From assembly GCA_001600415.1 (NCBI GenBank), contig BCJX01000002.1:3715297-3779296 (forward strand): a stretch of DNA of 64,000 bases, read 5' to 3'. Positions 53,838 to 62,862 of the stretch are shown here, one piece after another (within the stretch, counting starts at the first letter, position 1; every line of letters begins with the position of its first letter). The notes under the pieces were generated by a model. It saw only the letters and a program-made list of their open reading frames with translations, ran no database searches and was not told the origin of the DNA. A program made the translations under genes and the position numbers. The DNA comes from Pascua guehoae. Its lineage: Eukaryota > Basidiomycota > Tremellomycetes > Trichosporonales > Trichosporonaceae.

Positions 53838-55073
53838 ATGGCCAAAGCGTGGATTCTTCTCGCCACAGGGTGGTCCTTCTTTGCCCCATCCGCGGCGTCA
53901 TCGTCGCCATCCCCGACAGGCGTCGAGTTGCTTGCTACGCCCGGCAACGGCAATCCGCAAGCTGCTCCGACTGGCTCGAGGACTGAGCTCCCCGCGGACG
54001 GTCTCTTGGACACCAGAGCGGGGCTGCTGCCTGTGTGCCTTCTCAGTGAAGCCAGCTTTGAAGCGTCCCTAGAGTCCGAGAGCACCATCAGCGACGACCA
54101 AGGTTGGTCCTCGGCCACGCCAAGCAGCCTCTCTGCCGACCCCTCGCTCGGTGACCTCGGCGACCTCGAGATCGACCCCGCGACCGACAACGAGACCCAC
54201 CTCGAGGCCGACCCCGTTCACCCGACTTCTGGGCTAAACGACTGGCGATGCAAGGCCAAGCCAGGCTACGACCCCGTCATCCTCCTGCACGGGCTCGGGG
54301 TTTATGGCCCCTTCAATTGGCTCACAAAGGGCGCCTTGATCGCTTCGCAGGGCTACTGCGTGTTTACTCCCACGTACGGGTGGCACATTTTGCCCTGCTG
54401 GGTGTCGATGCGCCGCAGCTCCAAAGAAGTCGACATCATCGTGGACAAGGTCCGCGCGTCCACCGGTGCCGACAAGGTCAACCTCGTCGGCCACAGCTCG
54501 GGGACCACCGTCGGTGCCTACTATTTGAAATTCGACGGTGGCGACACCAAAGTCAATTCTTTTGTCTCGTTCGGCCCCAATTTGAGGGGAACAACAGTGT
54601 GGGGGCTCTACCGGATCGTCCGAGCCTTGCCAGGATCCGTCGGCGCCTTGTTGAACGTGATCTGCCCGTCGTGCGACGAGATTTTGCCCGGTGCGCCGTT
54701 CCTCGACGACCTGGCCAACGGCGGGTTCAGTGTCCCCGGCCCCGCGTACACTACCATCGTGTCGCTCCGAGAAAATGTCGTCCTGCCGTATACCAGCGGC
54801 ATCATTGACGATGTGTTGGACGACCAGGAGCGGGACGTCGTCAATATTATTCTCCAGGACGTCTGCCCCGATGACACTGTGCGCCACGTCTTCATGGCCC
54901 TCGATCCCAACGTGACAAACCTCATCCTCTGGGCCTTGGCGGGCAGGAAAGGACCTCTCCCACAGTGCGTTCCCTTCCGGACGCTCGGCGGGAGCTTTGC
55001 CACCACGGGTGCGCATGGGATTTTACGCAGGATTATCTTCTTTGCGACTGGCGACGGTGTCACAGAGTTGTAG
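53838..55073 (+). CDS. Secreted lipase/esterase, alpha/beta hydrolase (class 2 lipase-like)
   Basis: An intronless gene of 411 residues. The N-terminus MAKAWILLATGWSFFAPSAAS is a likely signal peptide. An S/T/E-rich region of about 110 residues follows, then the catalytic domain. Its opening strand and oxyanion loop are DPVILLHGLGVYGPFNW, the strand after it is YCVFTPTYGW, and the nucleophile elbow is KVNLVGHSSGTTVGAYYL (GHSSG with the catalytic Ser). The late histidine is probably DTVRHVFMALDPNVTNLIL. This organisation resembles bacterial and fungal class 2 triacylglycerol lipases (EstA type). The catalytic aspartate cannot be fixed by eye. It lies between two noncoding regions, with the second accessory cluster downstream. 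The lack of introns, unlike its neighbours, could hint at a transferred or retrocopied origin. Confidence 0.85.
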   Translation: MAKAWILLATGWSFFAPSAASSSPSPTGVELLATPGNGNPQAAPTGSRTELPADGLLDTRAGLLPVCLLSEASFEASLESESTISDDQGWSSATPSSLSADPSLGDLGDLEIDPATDNETHLEADPVHPTSGLNDWRCKAKPGYDPVILLHGLGVYGPFNWLTKGALIASQGYCVFTPTYGWHILPCWVSMRRSSKEVDIIVDKVRASTGADKVNLVGHSSGTTVGAYYLKFDGGDTKVNSFVSFGPNLRGTTVWGLYRIVRALPGSVGALLNVICPSCDEILPGAPFLDDLANGGFSVPGPAYTTIVSLRENVVLPYTSGIIDDVLDDQERDVVNIILQDVCPDDTVRHVFMALDPNVTNLILWALAGRKGPLPQCVPFRTLGGSFATTGAHGILRRIIFFATGDGVTEL

Positions 55074-56644
55074 GTGGTGTAAGTAGCGTAGCGTTGGTAT
55101 GTGGTGTCGGCGGTTGGAGGTGAGGTGCGGTTCCACTCTAAACGATCCACTTTCTCAGGGCTGCACCGGCGGGGCCAAACAGGACGTGGGCTCATAAATG
55201 CACTCCAGAAATGCCGACCGCTTCGAGGGGTTGGTCGGTTGTGCACTGGTTCTTTGCGCCTCCACCATCGCGGTCACAGTCGTGAGTGTCACCCCTGCGA
55301 CCTTATCTCTGCACCCATTTCATCGTCATCTATGCCTTCCCCATTGCACGAGCACGGTTCGCGGTGACGAGATAAAGCAGTGACAAAGACGCCATGCCGC
55401 CTGTAGTCATGATTGAGCGCCTCAACTTTATCAGCCGGCGATTGAGTTGGTATAAAAGCTCATTGTTGTTGCCGAAAATGGAGAGCAGAGATACGGAGTG
55501 TTTCCCTGAAGAGAGGGCACGCTCTGCGCGGGTGGCAGTGCAACAACTTGGTTGGGGCGTGCTGGACTTTGGTAAGGCAGGCTGCTGGCGTCCTGGACGT
55601 CCGCCTTGGTGTCATTCTCTTGCCTCCCTGGCAGCCGTTGTCATTCGCCTGTGTGGCAACTCAACGACGCTCAACTCAACGACGCGCGCCAGCGCTCAAC
55701 ACGTCTGCTCGACGCGTGCTCGCGGCGCGAACTGACCGGGGGACCGCTGGACGCGACGCCATGGACGCCGAAGCCTACCGTCTGACCCAACGCGCTGGCC
55801 TTCCCAGTAATAGAGTCTGAAGGTTACTGATACTCACTTTCTAGTCGGTTCCCCAGAGTGTGAAGACCAAGGTCAGCAAACACACTTAGTACATGCCCTG
55901 AAGACTGTGGACGAAGCAGACAACGGGCGAGGCGGCCCATGCAAGACTGGCCACTGATCTATCGCCCTTGCAGCCGAACGGCGTATGGGCGTCCCGCAGT
56001 TAGGGGTTCACACCCTCACGCTCCCCCGGCTGGCACGTCAACAGCGCTCATGAGGGGAACCCACATGACCCATTACTGCAGCCTCCCAGGCGCCGCCTAC
56101 AAAGGCCTGGTGCCGAGATCCATTCATGTGGACAGGCATCGCCTTGGCACGCTCGTCATATCCTCTTGTGCTGGCCACATTGCCGTCTCTCACCTACTGG
56201 TGTGACGTCCCCTTCAGCCCATCAACTTGGTCCCTCTCACTTTAGAGTATTGCACAAACGACCTGTTTGGGTGAGGGGCAACTTGAAACCCTTCTAGCGG
56301 TTAACGTTGTAGAAGCTAGAGAATAGAGTAACATGAAGAAGGGAGATACTGATTTGTACGCTTACGCGGGTGCGCCCCGCGTCGCCTCACGAGCAACAAG
56401 ACAGTCACTTATTACAACAGTTAATCCCTCAGGTCCTCTTGCAGGGGCTCGAGCCTCGCGCGCACGCTCACAGGTTGTCGCACGTACGCTCAAGCCATCG
56501 CGCGCCCCATATGTACTCGCGCGCGCGCCCCATATGTACTCGCGCGCGCGCCCTCGTTCTATGTGTCGATCATTACATCATCGTCATCTCTCTCGGCATC
56601 CCTCTCTGCCCTCGTCACACCCAACGTGTCTGACGCTCTCCTTC
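55074..56644. other. Intergenic, left border of accessory cluster 2
   Basis: No gene seen. TATAAAAG at 55451-55458 on + has no obvious gene after it. A 25-bp near-duplication of GCGCCCCATATGTACTCGCG occurs just before copy D (about 56500-56545). Confidence 0.5.
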
Positions 56645-59600
56645 ATGACGCATCCCGCGCCATTCTTCCACGCTTTTCGTCTGTATCTCGAGAGCGACAC
56701 GAAGCAGGGCACTGGATTCAATGACTTTCGCAAGGCGTACACTTCGTGGACAGGAGACACCGGGGCGTCCTGCCAAGTGGCCGTCAGTCTCTACGACTTC
56801 CTCGTCCGGCTCGCGGGGGGCGGGGCGGCACTCCCCCCGGGGAGGAAGATTGGTCCTCTCAAGAGGACCGTCAAGGAGCACGTTGATCAGCACGGCGACA
56901 CCATTCTCACGACATTGCAAAGTAGGTACCACTTCTCTCTAGTCGCTGACACTAGACGAATGCGAGGCCTGGGACGATGAGCAGGATCCCGAGCCGAGCC
57001 GAGCGAGCACGGCGACTTTGACGGCCAACACGAGTTTGGTGGGTACTTGTGGCTCGCGCCCGTGCTCACAACAGCTCCGCTGGACGTGCACAGCAACATG
57101 GGGGTTGCCCAGGTCGCGGCCTTCGAGGGGCCAAGCAAGGTGGCATCGTAAGCAGAGCAAAGGGCACCTGAAGAGATCAACAAGGTCGAAGAAGACATCA
57201 AGGAGCAAAAAGATCTCAGGATCTTATCCAAAACGACGTGAAGTCCATCGAGGGTGTCCTTGCCCGCTCGGAGACGGGCAAGCAGACCCTTCAAACCCAA
57301 AAGTAGGACCTCCCCGCAAAGGTCCGCGAGCTCAAACTCGCCAAGCAAGGCGAGCAAACCCAGCTCGAGTCGACCGCCGCCCAACTGGCCAAGACTATCT
57401 CCGCGCGCGAGGCAGCGGCCAAGGCGGCAGAGGCAGCCGCCAAGGCTGCAGAAGACGACAAGGCTCGTCGCATGAGCCTCGTCGACGCCGAGGTCGCCGC
57501 GCACCGCGACGCCGGCTTGGACAACGTCAACAACAAGGTTGCGGAGCACAAGAAGGCCGAGTTTGCCAAGGTCGACAAGGAGGCCGCAGCACGTAAGGTG
57601 CCAAGTTGGCCGAGGTCGACATCGAGGTCGTTGAGCGCGTCGCGATTGACCAAAAGGCGCTCGTCAAAGACCTACTCAAAGACCAGGCTCGCGCCAAGTC
57701 GCAGCTGGCCGCACACGAGCAGCGCGAGGCGGACTTGCGCACCGCCAACGACGACCTCAAGCGCTTGAAGGAGGAGAATGACGAGATGGAGCGTGAGCGG
57801 GACCGTGCCCGCAACGAGCGCAACAGCCTCCGTGGCGACCTCACCACGCTCCAGGATGAGCGCGACGCTCTTCAGGGCGACCTCGACCGCGTCAAGGCCC
57901 AGTGTGACGCGCTCAAGACGCAGCTCGATATCTCTGCCGTCCTGTCTGCGTGGTACGACTCGCACGAGACCAACCTCGTCGCCCAGCACGCCGGCGTCGT
58001 CGCAGAGCACCCCGGCCTCGTCTCTGAGCACGCCGGCGTCGTCGCCCAGCACGCCCGCCTCGAGGACCGCCACGTCGACCTGCGGGAAGACTACGCGAGG
58101 CTCCGCCGCAACCAGCACAAGCTCGTCGCCTCTCAGCTCGAGGACATCCGCCACAACCTCGAGCACCTCCAACTCGAGTGCGGGGGCGTCAAGGCCGAGT
58201 GAGACCGCCTCCACGGCAAGCTTGGGGACGCCAGAGCTGAGCGGGACCGGGTCAAGGGCAAGCTGGGGGAGGCCGAGGCAGAGTGCGAGAGGCTCAAGGG
58301 CGAGCTTGGCGAAATCAGCCAAGACCTCGCCACGTCGCAGCAAGTAGTCTTGGACAAGGCTCGCGACATTGGCGACCTCGAGGAACAGCTCGAGCTCGTC
58401 AACGGCCTCATTGACCAGATGAGCGAGGACACGGTGCGACGCATGGGCGTCCTCTACAACCACATTGAGGCGCTAGCCAAGACCCGCACCTCGCTCCGCA
58501 GCCTGGTCGACGCCCAGACTCGACAACTCGCGGCACAAGCGCAGCAGTCCCACGATGCCGACCGATTGCACGCCTTGGACCTCCAAACCATTCGCGAGCA
58601 GTCGGCACTCGCCCTGGACGACGCGCTCTCCCACGCGCACGCCCAGGTGTCTGCCGCCGAGGCCGACGCGCAGGCAACAGAGGCGCGACTGTCGGCCCTC
58701 TTTGCCACGGCAGGCCAACTTGGGGACGACCTGAACGTTGTCAAGGCCGAGGCCGTCGACCTCGACAGGGAGAACGACATGCTCGGCGAGGCGCTGCTCG
58801 AGGCCCGCAACCAGCGGGACGAGCAAGCCCGCGACCTCCGCCGCGCACGTCGACGGGCGCACAAGCTCATCCATGTCGACGTCCGGCCCAGAAAGGCCCT
58901 CATTCGGTTGCGGGACGCCGAGATCAGGCGCCTGCGGAACAGCAACAGGGCCCTCGAGGGCCGCGTCGTGGCTCTCGAGGACGACGTCGACGCAGCCCGG
59001 AACGACGTGAGACGCCTCTCGTCGGACGCTGCCAACGCAGGCAAGACCATCGAGAGGCTTGAACCCGAGCTTCGCACGGCCAAGGCCCAGGCCCAAACGA
59101 CCGTCAATGCCCTCACCGCCGCCACCGCCCTGGCCGAAGCCTGCCAGGCCCAGATCGGCACGCTCGAGGCCAAAGTCGAGAGCATGAGTGCCCAGGCCTA
59201 TGTGTACTGGGCATGGGTCAAGGGCTGGCCTCAGCTGCACGTCCTCGGGCAGTCGCTCGTGTATCGTGCCATCTCGGGCGCGCCGCGTGTCCGGCAGGCC
59301 AAGGGGTGGCCCGCCAGCACAATGACGCGGGTCGTTTTGGCGATTCTCGACGCAAGTATCCATGGTCCTTGCTGCTGCTGACAACTCAGGAGGTCCTTGC
59401 CTCGTGTACAAACATCAAAGACGCCATTGAACGAGGCGCCGCCATCCGTGGCGTATCCATGCCAATCAACCCAAGCAGCGAAGCCGTCCGAGGCTTTGCA
59501 AAGGCTCTCGGCAAGCAGCTTGCCGGCGATCTCACGGTGCCGACTGTCCATGACAAGTTTGGCGACCTTGTCGCGTATGCCAACAAGTTTTTTGTGGCGT

Positions 59601-59879
59601 GCACGCTGGACCGGAAGCAATGGGTGGGGGCCAAAAAGGACAAGTTCATGGAGATTGTCCGAGAAATATGCTTGCGGCAGATGGCAACTTTGGGCGTAAT
59701 TGACGTAAGTTTGTTGTGGTCGTAGCGGCCAATGCTCATTCCAGGCGGTATGGGGATCCGTCCTCTCCGCTCTCGACGCGCGCGGCTCGCGCCACCACGC
59801 CCAAACCAGAGGCCAGAGGCACGCTTTCATGGATGAGCTACAAAACATATTATCAAACAGGAGTACAAAATCGCTCTAA
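56645..59879 (+). pseudogene. Family 1 coiled-coil gene, copy D, long form with several lesions
   Basis: The N-terminal domain starts MTHPAPFFHAFRLYLESDTK and matches copy C; an intron follows it, as in C. A very long coiled coil comes next, with distinct blocks: KEQKDLRILSK, LAKTISAREAAAKAAEAAAK, LRGDLTTLQDERDALQGDLD, repeated QHAGVVAEHPGLVSEHAG units of about 7 residues, and GDLEEQLELVNGLIDQM. The C-terminal domain begins WPQLHVLGQSLVYRAI and VLAILD. A GC-AG intron (59352-59389) follows at the place where B and C have an intron, then DAIERGAAIRG and AKALGKQLAGDLTVPTVHD. A last intron (59705-59744) leads to a D-specific tail ending NRSTKSL, stop 59877-59879. Lesions: TAA 57149-57151, TAG 57304-57306, frameshifts near 57000 and 57590, TGA 58201-58203. 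Everything between them stays coding-like, so decay is recent. Confidence 0.75.
59632..59658 (+). repeat. 27-bp direct repeat, copy 1
   Basis: Within copy D, encoding the KKDKFMEIV segment. An identical 27-bp copy lies at 61406-61432. Confidence 0.9.
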
Positions 59880-60099
59880 CGCCTTGGTTTTCCTTGGGTG
59901 GATGTGTGGCTTATCCGCAGACAGCGCACACGGGGTGCCAGTGAGGAGGCACCCAACGGTGTCCCACACGCCCACGGCCATGTCGCTCAGGCCCACGTCG
60001 CGACCCTAGGTGTTGCTGGGTCTGCGCCCGAACATCCAATGGTGTTGCAGTCATCGGCATTGGGCGACTGTGTCGCTCCGGGACGGTCACTAACGAGGC

Positions 60100-60136
60100 T
60101 TTTTTTTTTTTTTTTTTTTTTTTTTTTGTTTTTTTT
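60100..60136 (+). repeat. Poly(T) tract T28-G-T8 before a splice acceptor
   Basis: Follows GTCACTAACG, a branch-site match, and precedes GATCAG, the probable acceptor of the family 2 copy 2 exon. An expanded polypyrimidine tract is the simplest reading. Confidence 0.85.
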
Positions 60137-60142
60137 GATCAG

Positions 60143-61339
60143 GCCGCCCAGCACGCCCAGCACGCCCAGCACGCCCAGCAGGCGGCACGCTGCGCAGACC
60201 GGGAGACGGGCATCGTCCCTCTTGTCGCCACCGACGCGCAAGAAGGGTCCCGTCGCCATGCGGGCCAAGCAGCTCGGATCGCTGGCCAAGTCTTCGTCGA
60301 GGCCGACAAGTACACCGGCGTCAAGGACCGCGCCGTCGCCGAGGAAGCCCAAGCGGCCGCTTCCGAGGCCGAACGGAACTCTGCTGCACCGCCCCGCGCC
60401 CCCCTCGCCAAACGCCAACATGTCGACGCCCCGGCACGGCGTGCCATGGCCACCCGCAGCCGCTCGCGGCGCGAGGCCGATGCCGAGGCCGACGCCGACG
60501 CGTTTGACCCGTTCGACCCGCCCAAATTTGCGCGCGACATGGGCATTGGGCGCCCCCGACTGATTGCACAAGTCCACCGACAGGCCCGTCTGAACATCGA
60601 CTACCATTCGTTCTGGCGTAATGTATGCCTCCTGACTTTCGCCGAGCGCTGCCCGCCCGAGAACGACAGCAGCTGGGCTGTCACGGTCCTCGACATGGGC
60701 ATCTTCAACCTCGCCGCCCTCATCTTAATGCGCGGGCCTGAGCACGACATCATCGAGGAAATCATCACCACGGGCCGCATGACTGAGGCGCAGCTCGAGG
60801 CGCTCGAGTCGATCCCCGGCGCCATCTGGGGCGGCCCAGACGATGAAGAGTGGCAAGACCAGAGCGGCATCTACGGCCACTTTCTCTTCGAACTCGACCC
60901 CAAAACTGGGGATTTGGTGCTCAAGTGGTGCTACGCAGGGCTTGCCAAATACCTCGCCTTCCGGCCCAGCGAGCACTTGGGCTCGGGAAGCGGGGGTGTG
61001 ACGTGGTTCTTCGATCGGATGGTATGTTGTCTGGTTTGCCATAATGCTGACTTGCAGGGCCTCAAGTTTACGCCACCCCCCGAGTGGTCGAAGCCGACCA
61101 CCCGCAACGCCAACGGTAACGTCGAAGATGAAGAAGGCGAGTATGACGAGACGTATCGTCCCTCTGGCGAGCGCACCCGGACGTGGAACGACCTCCCCAT
61201 CCCCCCCAACTTTAAGCCGCTTTTTTTCCGCATCCTCGGCCTCGACCGCCAGCTGCTCATGCTTCTCCTCGCGGAACGCATGCCTGGATACGCCCAGGAT
61301 ATCAACCACGTCCTGACGGGCGTGCTCCGGTGGGCCTAG
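60143..61339 (+). CDS. Family 2 protein, copy 2 (unrecognised family)
   Basis: Exon 60143-61021 opens right after the acceptor at 60141-60142. It joins exon 61058-61339 across a 36-nt intron (61022-61057). The N-terminal part is AQHAQHA repeats and an A/E/R-rich charged helix (VKDRAVAEEAQAAASEAERN), with a KRQHVDAPARR basic patch. The body reads YHSFWRNVCLLTFAERCPPE, WAVTVLDMGIFNLAALIL, LESIPGAIWGGPDDEEWQ, GIYGHFLFELDPKTGDLVLKW and SEHLGSGSGGVTWFFDRM. Exon 2 has RTWNDLPIPPNFKPLFFRIL and INHVLTGVLRWA. Copy 1 at 35.5-37.1 kb matches through the body and has an intron at the same codon. The stop at 61337-61339 may be premature, since in-frame LDQMMLQLATCQAVTSWLV follows it. The true first exon is not identified; an in-frame ATG lies at 60446. 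Function unknown; the basic patches suggest a nuclear role. Confidence 0.65.
   Translation, partial: AAQHAQHAQHAQQAARCADRETGIVPLVATDAQEGSRRHAGQAARIAGQVFVEADKYTGVKDRAVAEEAQAAASEAERNSAAPPRAPLAKRQHVDAPARRAMATRSRSRREADAEADADAFDPFDPPKFARDMGIGRPRLIAQVHRQARLNIDYHSFWRNVCLLTFAERCPPENDSSWAVTVLDMGIFNLAALILMRGPEHDIIEEIITTGRMTEAQLEALESIPGAIWGGPDDEEWQDQSGIYGHFLFELDPKTGDLVLKWCYAGLAKYLAFRPSEHLGSGSGGVTWFFDRMVCCLVCHNADLQGLKFTPPPEWSKPTTRNANGNVEDEEGEYDETYRPSGERTRTWNDLPIPPNFKPLFFRILGLDRQLLMLLLAERMPGYAQDINHVLTGVLRWA
60152..60178 (+). repeat. 9-bp coding repeat, three copies
   Basis: CACGCCCAG repeated three times, encoding His-Ala-Gln units at the start of the family 2 copy 2 exon. Confidence 0.85.
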
Positions 61340-61399
61340 CTGGACCAGATGATGTTGCAGCTGGCCACCTGTCAGGCGGTCACTTCGTGGCTCGTCAGC

Positions 61400-61959
61400 C
61401 TCGAGCAAAAAGGACAAGTTCATGGAGATTGTAGCGATGCAGTATGCTATATCCCTGTTTGAGCATGACGAAACATCGACATTTGGCGCTCGGTTGGGAA
61501 CGATCGAGGACAGTCCCTCAATCTCGATGAATGTTTCCGCCACAATCTGATGCTCGGCACGGGTGGAATGCCCGACATTCTCACCATCACCATACGTGTC
61601 TCCACTTGGGGCCGGTTTACTCACCCCACAGGGCTTGTCTTGTCAGACATCAAATCACTTACGAGTCTCTTGGCAAGGCGCCAAGGTTACGTCCTTCGAC
61701 CAGCTCAACGTTCCCGCCAAGACTCAAATTGTCATTATCAACTCGGAGAATTTTGCTTGCGGCAGCGCGCAACATCGGACGACCCCCTGCAAGCTTTGCG
61801 AAATAGCTCGGCGACCACATCGCCGGTTACCTCTCCGTGCCCACCGTGCACGGGCCAACTTATCATATCCGCCAACAAGCTGTTCTCGGGCTCTAGTCTG
61901 AATCAGAGGCTCTGGGGCGAGTCAAAGCACAAAGAAAAATTAGAGTGTGGCATCTAGTG
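61400..61959 (+). pseudogene. Family 1 fragment, copy E (C-terminal domain relic)
   Basis: Sequence around 61790-61950 aligns with the C-terminal domain of copy D. SFAK-stop-LGDHIAGYLSVPTVHG corresponds to GFAKALGKQLAGDLTVPTVHD, and ISANKLF to AYANKFF. The frame contains a TAG and shifts. Earlier parts (PDILTITIRVSTWGRFTHPTG, FDQLNVPAKTQIVIINSEN) also look coding but have no match in the window. The 27-bp repeat at 61406 belongs near the end of the D domain but sits at the start here, so the fragment is rearranged as well as decayed. Confidence 0.55.
61406..61432 (+). repeat. 27-bp direct repeat, copy 2
   Basis: Identical to 59632-59658 (KKDKFMEIV coding). Flanks differ, so a short segment moved or is all that survives of a larger duplication. 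Confidence 0.9.
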
Positions 61960-62769
61960 TGTTGGGTGGAAATGGATATGCCGAATGCCCGATCAGATAC
62001 TGAACGGTGAACGTGCGGCCAGCTTTGCCATTCTGCCACAAACGACCACCAATATGCCCCAATCCAGCCGCCCACTTGGCCAGTGTTCCTGTACATGCCG
62101 ATGTGACGGCGGACTTGGTAAGCCACAGGGGTTGTGGCCCACTCAAATGCATTGGGGTCGGGCCGCTTCCTTGAGCGGTAAAGACGCCGAGAAGAATTTG
62201 GTCCACGAGATGGACAACATTTGCGTGCCATTTCGCCCCCTCGTGTGTCGTTGCCCAGTATCACAGAATCAGAATTGCATGTGATCGCTGACATCATCCT
62301 CATGCACTCGTCGTGATTTTGCAAATCAACCCACAATGCACACCCTTGAGAATCTTGTATAAGGGGGAAACGGAATGCCTTTTGTGAGGTGTCAGATGTC
62401 AAAAAATCGGCATCTGTGTGCCTACTTTCTGCGTGTCATAGATGATGTTTATCCATATAATATCGCCTATCAAAGACGCTATCGACCAAGCTGTTCATGG
62501 CCCCGTGACCTCATCCACAGTCGCTAGTGCTGTACTTTGAAGCAAGCTCCATGGCGTGCGGTCCAATTGGAATAGATTGAAATGCCCTTGGTCCGAAGCC
62601 AAACGGTTGAGTTACTAAGCATCATGACGTAAATCTCCACCTGTGCACCTGTAGAGCTCACCACCCGAACCCAGATCAATGCCAACACGTCGGGCCTGTC
62701 CACCGGCACGAGGGCCCGAACAGTGGACCGAGGGAACATTTCGGCGCAGTGGCCGACTTTTGATGTCAA
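61893..62769 (-). pseudogene. Possible decayed minus-strand gene, unrecognised
   Basis: Two stretches look protein-like: VDRPDVLALIWVRVVSSTG with VEIYVMMLSNSTVWLRTKGI (62769-62524), and KAFRFPLIQDSQGCALWVDL with PDPNAFEWATTPVAYQV (62402-61893). Between them the second frame extends upstream with only two TGA stops. No family is recognised and no clean splice sites join them. Low confidence. Confidence 0.3.
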
Positions 62770-62862
62770 CAGAAGAATGTTGCTTGTGGCAGACGGTCCA
62801 CTGCCTCTAAATGGCGAGTCCCATCGTCAATTGCTCCGTGTCCGCAACCGTTTTCCTTCGTC

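Noticed and set aside
57149..58203. Stop-codon readthrough or a changed genetic code as explanation for open frames in copy D
   Set aside because: All three stop codons occur as lesions and frameshifts are present too, while neighbouring conserved genes end normally at TAA, TAG and TGA.
60725..61624. 299-codon minus-strand open frame over family 2 copy 2
   Set aside because: The plus strand here matches copy 1 and has a conserved intron; the minus frame is its shadow.
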